A stretch of DNA of 39,805 nucleotides from Acidobacteriota bacterium (GTDB lineage Bacteria; Acidobacteriota; Vicinamibacteria; Vicinamibacterales; UBA2999), in assembly GCA_021731165.1 (NCBI GenBank), contig JAKFXY010000030.1, positions 1 through 39,805 on the forward strand, in the 5' to 3' direction. Every line of letters starts with the position of its first letter. Positions within the stretch are counted from its first letter, which is position 1. The translations under genes were made by a program, and so were the position numbers. The notes under the pieces were generated by a model, which saw nothing but the letters and a program-made list of their open reading frames with translations, was not told the origin of the DNA and searched no databases. Positions 17,560 to 26,365 of this stretch are shown here, in pieces.

Positions 17560-18180
17560 ATGTCTGAGAGTGCGGTAGTGAGACGCGTGGCACTCACCGG
17601 TGGCATCGCCACTGGGAAGAGCCATGTACGCCGGCGATTCGAGTCGCTCGGCGTATCGACCCTCGACGCAGACACGCTTGCCCGAGACGCCGTGGCGCCT
17701 GGCACGCCCGGTCTCGACGCTGTGGTCCGTCGCTTCGGCGCAGGGATCATCGATCCGGCAGGTTCGCTCGATCGCGGGAAGCTCGGCGCTCTTGTTTTTG
17801 CCGATACCGAGGCCCGCGCATCGCTCGAGGACATCATTCACCCAGTCGTGCGCCGGGCGACTGATGAGTGGTTTCGATCCCTCGACCCGAAGACGCACCC
17901 GTTCGCCATCGCCGACATCCCGCTCCTGTATGAGGTCGGTCGCGACAAGGACTTCGACGCGGTGATCGTGACCGCATGCGAGCCGGCGACACAGGTACGC
18001 CGCATTGTCGAGCGCGACGGGCTGAGCGAAGCCGCGGCGCGTCAGCGTCTCGCGGCGCAGCTGCCGATCGAAGAGAAGGTGCGCCGCGCGGACTTCGTGA
18101 TCCGGACCGATGGAACGTTCGAGGAGACGGAAGCGAGGGTCAGGGACACGTTCAGCAGGTTGTTGGCGCTGCAGGGCTGA
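17560..18180 (+). CDS. coaE: Dephospho-CoA kinase
   Basis: Last step of coenzyme A synthesis: ATP-dependent phosphorylation of dephospho-CoA. ATG 17560 follows a GAGGG and gives 206 residues. The P-loop is at 12-21 (LTGGIATGKS), followed by LDADTLARDAV, FGAGIIDPAGSLDRGKLGALVF, the HPVVRRAT segment and ADIPLLYEVG, all CoaE motifs. The C-terminal VRRADFVIRTDGTFEETEARV is typical. It ends 35 bp before the convergent lapB stop; that short gap has no clear terminator. Confidence 0.95.
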   Translation: MSESAVVRRVALTGGIATGKSHVRRRFESLGVSTLDADTLARDAVAPGTPGLDAVVRRFGAGIIDPAGSLDRGKLGALVFADTEARASLEDIIHPVVRRATDEWFRSLDPKTHPFAIADIPLLYEVGRDKDFDAVIVTACEPATQVRRIVERDGLSEAAARQRLAAQLPIEEKVRRADFVIRTDGTFEETEARVRDTFSRLLALQG

Positions 18181-18215
18181 GACCTCCCACGGGGACGCGG
18201 GTCGGTGCTCTCAGA

Positions 18216-19439
18216 CTACGGTTCCATGTCAACGGCGGTAGGGTCCTTGGCCGGTGCCATCCGTTCTTCGACGAAGGTATTCCACTCGTGACACTGCGGG
18301 CACTGCCAGAGCAGCTCGGTGCTGCGGTACCGGCAACGGGTGCAGACGTGCGGGTCCAGATAGAAGACCGCGTCCCGCGCGAGGGCGACGTAGCGCCGGA
18401 CCAATTCGGGCTCGAGCGAGAGCGCCATCAGGGCCCGCCAAGCCTCCTGGTGAATCGTCAAGCCGTGGGGATTGTAGGGGAGCGCGGCGAGCAGCAGTTC
18501 GAACGCCTCGCGGTGGCGCCCTGCTGCCGCATGATGGCGTGAGAGTGCCAGGCGCGCGCGCCAATCCTGCGGATTTCTGGCGATGAGCCGCTGACAGCGC
18601 TCAACGAATCGGCCCTGGGCGCCAAGCTTCAAGTACCCTCGTTCCAGCCGCTCGAAGGCGAGATAGGCCCGGTCCGGCAGCGCCTCGGTCAATCCCTCCC
18701 ACGCCTCGACGGCCGCAGGGAGGTTTCCCTGCTGTTCATGAACGTCACCCAGGTTCAGGTAGGCCGGAGCCGTGCGGCTGTCGACGTTGATCGCGTCGGC
18801 GAGAATCTTCGCCGCCGCCGCGTGATTGCCGGTTCGCTGCTGAGCGGCTCCGAGCTCATTGCGGAGGAACCCCAGAATCTGCTGATCCTCGGGGTGCCGG
18901 CCGGAATCAATCTTCGCGACACGTTCGCGCACCTGCAGCGCCTCGTTCCACTGCTGCTGCTCCTCATAGAGCTTCTGAAGGTTGACGAGCGCGTACCGGT
19001 TCTGAGCATCGAGCGCCAAGACTTCATGAAATGCTTCGATTGCCCGGTCGACGAAGCCGGCGTGCCTGAAATCGAGGCCGAGGCAGAGCAACACGTAGGC
19101 GTGCTCCATCGTGGTGAGATCGGGCCGCGGCAGCAGCGCCTGGTGGATGGAGATGGCACGCGCCACCTGCCCCTTCTCGCGGTACAGGTTGCCGAGGATC
19201 ATCTGAATCTCGAGTGCGTCGGGATCGGTGCTGGCTGCCTGCGTGAGCTCGTCGATGGCCTGGTCCACCTGGCTGTCCACCAGGAAGTTCAGCCCGAGCA
19301 TGTAGTGGGGTGTCTCGCGTAAGCGCCGCCGATCGACCCAGCGGCCATCCCGCAGCTTGTAACGCTCCCACCCCTTGCCCACGACCAAGCCGAGCAGGAG
19401 CGCGATGAGGGTCGCAAGGAGCGGAAGATAGGTGTCCAC
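18216..19439 (-). CDS. lapB: LapB/YciM-like TPR protein with zinc ribbon
   Basis: In proteobacteria LapB (YciM) is an inner-membrane TPR protein that controls LPS production by presenting LpxC to FtsH. I use GTG 19439, which overlaps the kdsD stop by 1 nt; the open frame continues upstream over kdsD but is not homologous. The 407 residues have an N-terminal membrane helix (about 5-21, then GKGWERYK), about nine TPR repeats (from LGLNFLVDSQVDQAIDELTQ on), and a rubredoxin-like metal site of four cysteines (366, 369, 380, 383; CTRC and CPQC). This is the full LapB architecture. Its place at the end of the Kdo operon supports an LPS role. Confidence 0.88.
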   Translation of the reverse strand: MDTYLPLLATLIALLLGLVVGKGWERYKLRDGRWVDRRRLRETPHYMLGLNFLVDSQVDQAIDELTQAASTDPDALEIQMILGNLYREKGQVARAISIHQALLPRPDLTTMEHAYVLLCLGLDFRHAGFVDRAIEAFHEVLALDAQNRYALVNLQKLYEEQQQWNEALQVRERVAKIDSGRHPEDQQILGFLRNELGAAQQRTGNHAAAAKILADAINVDSRTAPAYLNLGDVHEQQGNLPAAVEAWEGLTEALPDRAYLAFERLERGYLKLGAQGRFVERCQRLIARNPQDWRARLALSRHHAAAGRHREAFELLLAALPYNPHGLTIHQEAWRALMALSLEPELVRRYVALARDAVFYLDPHVCTRCRYRSTELLWQCPQCHEWNTFVEERMAPAKDPTAVDMEP

Positions 19440-20401
19440 TAGAACATTTCGGTGCGCCAGAGGTCGTGCAGGTGCACGACGCCTTCCACCGTGTGCGCCG
19501 CATCGACGACGACAATCGCGGTGATCTTGCGCGTCTCCAGAATGTTGAGGGCCTCGGCGGCGAGCGTGGCACGCGCGATGGTGACCGGGTTGCGGGTCAT
19601 CAAGTCCTGTGCCGAGCATTGGCGGATGTCGCCGCCGCCGGTCATGTAGCGCCGCAGGTCGCCGTCGGTGATGATGCCCGTGAGCCGCCGCGTTTCGTCT
19701 ACCACGCACGTCATTCCGAGCCCCTTGCGCGACATCTCGTACATCACCTCGTGCATCGGTGTCGCCATGGCCACGATCGGCGCCTGCTCGCCGCCGTGCA
19801 TCAGGTGCTCGACTCGCATCAACTGCTTGCCCAGCGTACCGCCCGGGTGCAGATTGGCAAAGTCCTCGGGGCGAAATCCCTTGGCTACGAGGAGCGTCAT
19901 CGCTAAGGCGTCACCCAGCGCCAGCGCTGCCGTGGTGCTGGCCGTCGGGACCAGATTCAATGGACACGCTTCCTCGGAGACCCGGCAGTCGAGCGCGACA
20001 TCGGCCGTCTGCGCCAGCGTGGATGTGGATTCGCCGGTTACGGCCACGAGCTTGGCGCCGAGGCGCTTGATGGTCTCCAGGAGTCGGAGCAGTTCGCCCG
20101 TTTCGCCGCTATAGGACAGCGCGAGGATGACGTCGTCACGCTGGAGGACGCCGAGATCCCCGTGGATGGCTTCCGCCGGATGGAGAAAGAATGCCGGAGT
20201 GCCCGTGCTCGAGAGCGTGGCGGCAATCTTGCGGCAAATAATTCCAGACTTGCCCATGCCCGTGACGATCACTCGGCCGCGGCAGTCGAGCAGGAGCCGG
20301 ACGGCCTTCTCGAAGCGTTCGTCGAGGCGATCGACCAACGCCAGAATGGCGGCGGCTTCCGTCTGCAGGACCTTTCGGGCGAGCGCGAGATCCGGGGTCA
20401 T
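19439..20401 (-). CDS. kdsD: Arabinose-5-phosphate isomerase (KdsD/KpsF family)
   Basis: Converts ribulose 5-phosphate to arabinose 5-phosphate, the sugar precursor of Kdo. The 320 residues consist of a SIS isomerase domain (about 1-185: GRVIVTGMGKSGIICRKIAA, FFLHPAEAIHGDLGVLQRDD, ALSYSGETGELLRLL) and a pair of CBS domains (about 205-318: PMHEVMYEMSRKGLGMTCVV with GIITDGDLRR, then VTIARATLAAEALNILETRK). The start overlaps the kdsA stop by 4 nt. Its neighbours kdsA and kdsB make the assignment secure, since other SIS-CBS sugar isomerases are rarer in this context. Confidence 0.94.
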   Translation of the reverse strand: MTPDLALARKVLQTEAAAILALVDRLDERFEKAVRLLLDCRGRVIVTGMGKSGIICRKIAATLSSTGTPAFFLHPAEAIHGDLGVLQRDDVILALSYSGETGELLRLLETIKRLGAKLVAVTGESTSTLAQTADVALDCRVSEEACPLNLVPTASTTAALALGDALAMTLLVAKGFRPEDFANLHPGGTLGKQLMRVEHLMHGGEQAPIVAMATPMHEVMYEMSRKGLGMTCVVDETRRLTGIITDGDLRRYMTGGGDIRQCSAQDLMTRNPVTIARATLAAEALNILETRKITAIVVVDAAHTVEGVVHLHDLWRTEMF

Positions 20402-21243
20402 GTGCCGGCTCCGGCCACGTCGCGCGCGGCAAGGTGGATTCGTGTCAGCTTGCGCATGAGACCTTCGAGTGCGTCAAGGCGGAGGGCGTTGGCCGCGTCA
20501 CTCTTTGCCGTGGACGGGTTCTCGTGTACTTCCATGAACACCGCATCCACGCCCGCGGCCACGCCCGCGCAGGCGAGCGGCTCAATGTATTCCGGGAGGC
20601 CGGCGGTCACGCCATCGCCGGCGCCGGGCAACTGGAGGCTGTGGGTGACGTCGAACACCACCGGGTAACCAAGTTCGCGGAGCATTGGAAAAGCGCGCAT
20701 GTCCACGACAAGATTGTTGTAGCCGAAGCTGACCCCGCGCTCGGTGACGATCACCGATTGGTTCCCCTCCCCCGTGATCTTCTCAATGACGTGGCGCATG
20801 TCCTTCGGCGCGAGGAACTGCCCCTTCTTTACGTTGACCGGCTTCCCAGTGCGCGCCGCCGCCACGAGCAGATCGGTCTGCCGTGAGAGGAAGGCGGGAA
20901 TCTGCAGCACGTCGACCACCGCGGCGGCAGGTGCGGCGTGGGAGGGCTCATGGACATCCGTCAATACAGGAAGACCGGTGCGGGCTCGAACATCGGCGAG
21001 CGTCTTGAGCCCCGAGTCCAAACCGGGCCCTCGGAACGAGGCGCGCGACGTTCGATTCGCCTTGTCGTATGACGCTTTGAAGATCACCGACACCGCCGCG
21101 CGGGCGGCGATGTCACGGATGGCGAGCGCCATGTCCAGGGCGTGTGCGGGGCTCTCAATGACGCATGGCCCCACGATGAATGCGAGCGGATGCCCGCCGC
21201 CGATGGAGAAGGAACCGATGCTGACTGGCGTCACAGGGGACAT
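20398..21243 (-). CDS. kdsA: Kdo-8-phosphate synthase, metal-dependent type
   Basis: Condenses arabinose 5-phosphate with phosphoenolpyruvate to Kdo 8-phosphate. The protein is 281 residues from ATG 21243. That ATG overlaps a TATAAT box; GTG 21234, four codons in, would be the start if the mRNA is leaderless. Key blocks: FIVGPCVIES, FKASYDKANRTS, QIPAFLSRQTDLL, NVKKGQFLAPKDM and FDVTHSLQLPG. Cys27, His201, Glu238 and Asp249 each sit exactly 16 residues beyond the metal ligands I recall for Aquifex KdsA (11, 185, 222, 233), so this is the metal-requiring class; the E. coli type has Asn at the Cys position. It overlaps kdsD by 4 nt. Confidence 0.96.
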   Translation of the reverse strand: MSPVTPVSIGSFSIGGGHPLAFIVGPCVIESPAHALDMALAIRDIAARAAVSVIFKASYDKANRTSRASFRGPGLDSGLKTLADVRARTGLPVLTDVHEPSHAAPAAAVVDVLQIPAFLSRQTDLLVAAARTGKPVNVKKGQFLAPKDMRHVIEKITGEGNQSVIVTERGVSFGYNNLVVDMRAFPMLRELGYPVVFDVTHSLQLPGAGDGVTAGLPEYIEPLACAGVAAGVDAVFMEVHENPSTAKSDAANALRLDALEGLMRKLTRIHLAARDVAGAGT

Positions 21244-21247
21244 TATA
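21242..21247 (-). promoter_or_regulatory. -10 box overlapping the kdsA start
   Basis: On the minus strand TATAAT (21247-21242) is a perfect -10 hexamer whose last bases belong to the annotated ATG of kdsA. Start of transcription 7-8 nt further on would fall at GTG 21234, giving a leaderless kdsA mRNA. No good -35 is visible in the preceding heptamer array. Confidence 0.55.
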
Positions 21248-21250
21248 GAA

Positions 21251-21292
21251 GTTAGGTGGTGGACAGTAAGCAGCAGGCAGTAGACAGAAAGG
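21251..21292 (+). repeat. Heptamer array between pyrG and kdsA
   Basis: Six seven-base units in tandem: GTTAGGT, GGTGGAC, AGTAAGC, AGCAGGC, AGTAGAC, AGAAAGG. The consensus is close to AGTRGRC. It occupies most of the 65-bp spacer between pyrG and kdsA; the remaining bases up to pyrG are GGCC-rich. Confidence 0.65.
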
Positions 21293-21308
21293 GCCGCCGA
21301 CCGGCCGC

Positions 21309-22985
<1,677 letters not shown>

Positions 22986-23792
22986 TCACGTGCGCTCGAC
23001 CACCGCGAGGTGGCGGACGCGTTCCAGATCTTCAGGGGTGTCCACGCCGATGGAGTCGTGCGGAGTAATGGCCGCACGAATTCGGAAGCCGTGCTCGAGA
23101 GCTCGCAATTGTTCGAGCGACTCCGCGGTCTCGAGCGGGGTCTGCGACAGCCGCGCGAATGTCAGCAGAAAGGTCCTTCGAAACACGTAAATCCCGAAAT
23201 GCTTGAAAACGGGGACAGGGGAGTGGGGAGCGAGGCGAGGGAACGGCCCTCCTGCCCTGTTGTGCGGAATTGGGGCGCGTGAAAAATAGAGCGCATTCCC
23301 CTCGCGATCCATGACCAGCTTCACGACGCTCGGGTTGTGGTAGTCGGCCGGATCCGAGATAGGCCGGCACACCGTTGCCATTTCGAGCGTGGGGTCGTTC
23401 TCGAGTGGATCGATTGCGGCGCGAATCGTCTCAGGCTCGATGAGCGGCTCGTCGCCCTGCACATTGACGACGATCGCACAGCTGAGGTCGGCTGCCACCT
23501 CCGCGATACGATCCGTGCCAGTACGGTGATCCCCGCGGGTCATCCTGGCGACCCCGCCGAAGCCCTCGACGGCCGCGGCAATCCGCGCGTCGTCGGTGGC
23601 AACGACAACCGCGTCTACGCCGCGGGTGGCGGCGGTTCTGCGGTAGACGTGCTCAATCATCGGTCGGCCGCCGATGTCAGCGAGCATCTTTCCGGGGAGC
23701 CTGGTTGACTCGAAACGAGCGGGTATGAGGGCGACGATCTGGGGAGGGGGTGCCGCGAGTTTGAAAGGATTCCTGAACGTTTCAGGGGGCAC
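22986..23792 (-). CDS. kdsB: CMP-Kdo synthetase (KdsB)
   Basis: Activates Kdo with CTP to CMP-Kdo for lipid A glycosylation. The 268 residues carry VALIPARFESTRLPGKMLAD (nucleotide loop), RPMIEHVYRR, VVVATDD, RTGTDRIAEVA, VVNVQGDEPLIEP and a late IGVDTPEDLERVR. The first possible start in the frame is GTG 23792; an AGGAGG lies 18 nt before it, further than ideal, and a stop precedes it. A G-rich heptamer run (23211-23245) codes for the loop FPRLAPHSPVPV before FKHFGIYVFRR. It is the first gene of kdsB-pyrG-kdsA-kdsD-lapB, divergent from the next gene across 58 bp. Confidence 0.94.
   Translation of the reverse strand: MPPETFRNPFKLAAPPPQIVALIPARFESTRLPGKMLADIGGRPMIEHVYRRTAATRGVDAVVVATDDARIAAAVEGFGGVARMTRGDHRTGTDRIAEVAADLSCAIVVNVQGDEPLIEPETIRAAIDPLENDPTLEMATVCRPISDPADYHNPSVVKLVMDREGNALYFSRAPIPHNRAGGPFPRLAPHSPVPVFKHFGIYVFRRTFLLTFARLSQTPLETAESLEQLRALEHGFRIRAAITPHDSIGVDTPEDLERVRHLAVVERT
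23211..23245 (+). repeat. G-rich heptamer run inside kdsB
   Basis: Five consecutive seven-base units (GGGGACA, GGGGAGT, GGGGAGC, GAGGCGA, GGGAACG) lie within the kdsB frame, antisense to the coding strand. They encode a Pro-rich surface loop. Judged from memory against E. coli KdsB the loop is of near-normal length, so the repeat may have replaced it, not lengthened it. Confidence 0.4.
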
Positions 23793-23850
23793 GGCGAATC
23801 ATAGCACGGCCCTCCTCTAAAGCTTTGAGCCCGATCGACCGAATGTTAAG

Positions 23851-24387
23851 ATGAGCATGGTTCCTGCGATGACTTGGAAGTCAACGGCCGTTGTGTCTGG
23901 TGCCACGGTACTAGCGACGTGGCTTGCATCTGTTCCGCCGAATCGTGGGCCAGAGGATGCGGCCATGCCGACGCGTGCCGCGGCGCCCGCGGCTGGCGTG
24001 GTGTCGGATATCGAACAGCAGGCGGCGCGCCTTCACGTGAACGTGCGGCAGGAAATGGAGTACCGCGAACCATCGCGCAATCTGTTTCGTTTCTCGGCGG
24101 GAGCGTCGGCCTTCGGTGCATCCGCTCGTCCATCTGCGCGGGTTCGCGCCGCAGCGCCAGCAACTCTCTTGCCCGAGCCTGTCGCTATTCGGCTTTCCGG
24201 CGTGGCCTCGGAAAAGGTGGGAGAGCTCGAGCAGCGAACCGCCATCCTGAGTACACCTGGTGGCGTCGTGCTTGCCCACGAGGGCGATGACGTGGCAGGC
24301 CACTTCAAGGTGGGCGAGATTGGCGAGGATACCGTCGATCTGATTCGCCTCGAAGACGGCATCGTGCTCCGGCTCGAAGCACGCTAG
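23851..24387 (+). CDS. Membrane-anchored protein with GspC/PilP-like domain
   Basis: Unnamed protein of 178 residues from ATG 23851; ATG 23857 and 23869 are alternatives, and no good ribosome-binding site is visible. A hydrophobic segment at about 10-26 acts as anchor or signal, then comes an Ala/Arg-rich flexible stretch to about 108. The C-terminal 70 residues (IRLSGVASEKVGELEQRTAI, GGVVLAHEGDDVAGHFKVGE, DTVDLIRLEDGIVLRLEAR) have the pattern of the GspC homology region or the PilP beta domain: small beta strands, a Gly-Asp turn, final hydrophobic LRLE. Such domains contact secretins. It stands alone, divergent from kdsB and 12 nt from convergent serA. I infer a periplasmic secretion or pilus accessory role with modest confidence. 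Confidence 0.75.
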   Translation: MSMVPAMTWKSTAVVSGATVLATWLASVPPNRGPEDAAMPTRAAAPAAGVVSDIEQQAARLHVNVRQEMEYREPSRNLFRFSAGASAFGASARPSARVRAAAPATLLPEPVAIRLSGVASEKVGELEQRTAILSTPGGVVLAHEGDDVAGHFKVGEIGEDTVDLIRLEDGIVLRLEAR

Positions 24388-24399
24388 TACGCCGGTTCG

Positions 24400-25977
24400 C
24401 TACACGCGAACGAGCCTCGCTTCCCGCACGCCCCGTATCTTCCGAATCTCCTCGAGCACCGCTTCGGGAATCGCCGCCGTTTCATCGACATTCACCACGC
24501 CAACCGCGCGATCGCCGTTGCGACCGAGTGCGAAGTTCGCGATGTTCACGTCGTGTCGGCCAAGAAGCGTGCCGACCTGGCCGATAACCCCAGGTTGGTC
24601 GGTGTTGCAGATAACGATCATCGCGCCATCGAGCGGCGCGTCAATCGCGATGCCGTCGACGAGCACAAGTCTGGGCCCAGCACCTTCAAAGACAGCGCCC
24701 TCAGCCCACCGTTCGCCGTCGGCGGCCTGCAGCTTGACCGACAGGAGATTGGTAAAGTTTCTCGGCCGGCTGCTCCGTGATTCCACTACTTCGAGCCCAC
24801 GGTCGGCGGCGACGCTCCTGGCGTTGACCGGAGTGACGCCCGTCGACAGGATGGACCTGAAGACCCCCACGAGCACCCCGCTGATGATCATGTCGTTGCG
24901 CCCATCGGCAAGCCCGCCGTAGTAACGGACCCCCAATCCCTGCGCGCGCTTCTCGTTCATCTGCGCGACGAATGCGCCGAGTCGCTCGGCAAGGTCAATA
25001 TAGGGCTGCAGCCGGGCGAACTCCTCCGCTGAGACCGACGGAAAATTGACGGCATTGCGAATCACGCCATCACGGAGGAAGTCGCGCAGCGCGGCAACTG
25101 TTTCTAGTCCCACGAGTTCCTGGCCTTCGCGAGTAGAAGCGGCGATGTGGGGCGAGGCGACCACCTGCGGCAGCATCTGCAGCCGGTGGTCAACGGTGGG
25201 TTCCTTGTCGAACACATCGAGGGCAGCGCCGCCGACGTGTCCGGATTCAATGGCGTCGGCAAGCGCCTTCTCGTCAACAAGATCGCCGCGCGCCGTGTTG
25301 ATGATACGGATACCTTTCTTTGCCTTCGCCAACCGATCGGCGTTGACGATATGCCGCGTGTTGGCGTTCGAGGGCATGTGCAGGGAAACGTAGTCGGCGC
25401 GAGCGAAGACATCGTCAAGCGCGACAAGCTCGACGCCGAGGTCGTTGGCCACCTGCAACGAGATAAAGGGGTCGTGCGCCACTATCCGCATTCCGAACGC
25501 AGCGGCTCGGCGCGCCACCTCCTGTCCGATGCGGCCCAGGCCCGCAAGTCCAAGCGTCTTGTCCCGGATCTCTTCGCCCAGGAATTTCTTCTTCTCCCAG
25601 CGTCCTTGCTTCATCGCCGCATCCGCGCCTGGGATGTGCCGGGCAAGGGAAAGGATCTGGCCCATGGCGAGCTCGGCCACGCTGATGCTATTAGCACCTG
25701 GCGCGTTCATCACCACGATGCCGCGGGCGCTCGCGGCGGCGACATCCACGTTGTCCACTCCGGTGCCGGCGCGCGCGATGGCGCGGAGCTTTGGGGCAGC
25801 GTCGATCAACGCTTTCGTGACCTTGGTGGCGCTGCGGACGACGATCGCATCCGCGTCGGTCATGTCGACCGCGAGTTGGTCAGGTGCCCGGCCGGCACGG
25901 GCGTCAACTTCCCAGCCAGCCGCGCGCAACAGCTCTAGGGCGGAAGCAGGGAGGTCGTCAGCAACGACAATTTTCAA
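24400..25977 (-). CDS. serA: D-3-phosphoglycerate dehydrogenase, long form
   Basis: Oxidises 3-phosphoglycerate with NAD, the first step of serine synthesis. TTG 25977 starts a 525-residue protein (MKIVVADDLP). The catalytic domain has the NAD site GLGRIG at 146-151 and the catalytic Arg230, Glu259 and His277. Residues about 315-440 form the allosteric-substrate-binding domain seen in long (type I) enzymes, and about 453-525 form an ACT domain (IVICNTDQPGVIGQVGTLLG) that usually senses serine. A TTTAAT (26026-26021) is a possible -10. The upstream spacer is shared with mdh. Confidence 0.96.
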   Translation of the reverse strand: MKIVVADDLPASALELLRAAGWEVDARAGRAPDQLAVDMTDADAIVVRSATKVTKALIDAAPKLRAIARAGTGVDNVDVAAASARGIVVMNAPGANSISVAELAMGQILSLARHIPGADAAMKQGRWEKKKFLGEEIRDKTLGLAGLGRIGQEVARRAAAFGMRIVAHDPFISLQVANDLGVELVALDDVFARADYVSLHMPSNANTRHIVNADRLAKAKKGIRIINTARGDLVDEKALADAIESGHVGGAALDVFDKEPTVDHRLQMLPQVVASPHIAASTREGQELVGLETVAALRDFLRDGVIRNAVNFPSVSAEEFARLQPYIDLAERLGAFVAQMNEKRAQGLGVRYYGGLADGRNDMIISGVLVGVFRSILSTGVTPVNARSVAADRGLEVVESRSSRPRNFTNLLSVKLQAADGERWAEGAVFEGAGPRLVLVDGIAIDAPLDGAMIVICNTDQPGVIGQVGTLLGRHDVNIANFALGRNGDRAVGVVNVDETAAIPEAVLEEIRKIRGVREARLVRV

Positions 25978-26020
25978 GGGCGTTCCGGAAAGTTAGGTCC
26001 GAGCGGTGCGGACGTCGATG

Positions 26021-26026
26021 ATTAAA
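26021..26026 (-). promoter_or_regulatory. Possible -10 box for serA
   Basis: TTTAAT on the minus strand, about 44 nt before the TTG start of serA. There is no convincing -35. It is the best candidate in the stretch next to serA. Confidence 0.3.
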
Positions 26027-26059
26027 TGCCGAGGCGGTCGGCGTACCACTGCCTGCAAG

Positions 26060-26065
26060 TATAAT
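26060..26065 (+). promoter_or_regulatory. TATAAT -10 box at the head of the mdh spacer
   Basis: A perfect TATAAT with only a weak -35-like TCGGCG 16 bp upstream. It faces mdh 300 bp away and sits directly before the structured stretch 26072-26288, so it may drive a separate small RNA or a long mdh leader. Confidence 0.45.
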
Positions 26066-26071
26066 CCGCGA

Positions 26072-26288
26072 TCGTGTTCGGGCCACCACGGTACACAATG
26101 GTATGTAAGGACGCCATAGAGGCGTAGATCACACAGCACAAGTCCGCTCGAGTTCCTGACACGTTGTCCTCGGTGGATACTGCGATTCGGTGGCGTCTCG
26201 CAGCGGTGTGTGACGGTCGCACTACGATGGTGCAAACCGCTAAAATGTTCCGGACGATGGCGAATTGTGCGGGTCGTCCGGCTCTTTT
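26072..26288 (+). ncRNA. Candidate structured small RNA or mdh leader
   Basis: The 388-bp gap 25978-26365 has lower GC than its surroundings and no convincing gene. After a perfect -10 box, nested stems appear: 26111-26115 with 26121-26125; 26129-26135 with 26207-26213, enclosing 26180-26185 with 26198-26203; and 26214-26217/26219-26222 with 26230-26233/26236-26239. The stretch ends in an 8-bp hairpin and U-run (26250-26288). A transcript of about 215 nt fits. I could not match it to tRNA, tmRNA, SRP RNA or RNase P RNA. It could equally be a 5' leader of mdh. Confidence 0.4.
26250..26288 (+). terminator. Hairpin with U-run upstream of mdh
   Basis: Arms 26250-26257 and 26274-26281 are perfectly complementary over 8 bp. 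The loop is 16 nt, and CTCTTTT follows. The loop is longer than usual for an intrinsic terminator, which lowers confidence. It would end the transcript starting near 26072. Confidence 0.5.
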
Positions 26289-26306
26289 CAACAGGGTTTT
26301 CAACAG
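26285..26306 (+). repeat. Direct repeat TTTTCAACAG upstream of mdh
   Basis: Two identical 10-base copies (26285-26294 and 26297-26306) are separated by GG, 60-80 bp before the mdh ATG. Tandem sites of this size commonly bind a regulator. Each differs from the DnaA box TTATCCACA at two positions, so DnaA binding is a weak alternative. Confidence 0.5.
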
Positions 26307-26365
26307 AAACTGTGCGTAACCTGCGCGTGGCGCGCGGGACGTTGACCTAAGGAAGGCGAACGTTC

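Noticed and set aside
18181-18215. Terminator in the coaE-lapB convergent gap
   Set aside because: CCC/GGG runs can pair only loosely and no T-tract exists on either strand.
21275-21308. GGCC-rich stretch after pyrG as a terminator
   Set aside because: Only 4-bp pairings and a broken T-run (CCCTTTCTGTCT); too weak to call.
26022-26303. 93-codon open frame on the minus strand in the serA-mdh spacer
   Set aside because: Third-position GC is lower than in real genes here, it has no ribosome-binding site and no recognisable protein, and it overlaps the promoter and the folded stretch.
26285-26306. DnaA boxes or replication origin near mdh
   Set aside because: Each site differs from TTATCCACA at two positions, there is no AT-rich unwinding stretch, and dnaA, dnaN and gyrase genes are absent.
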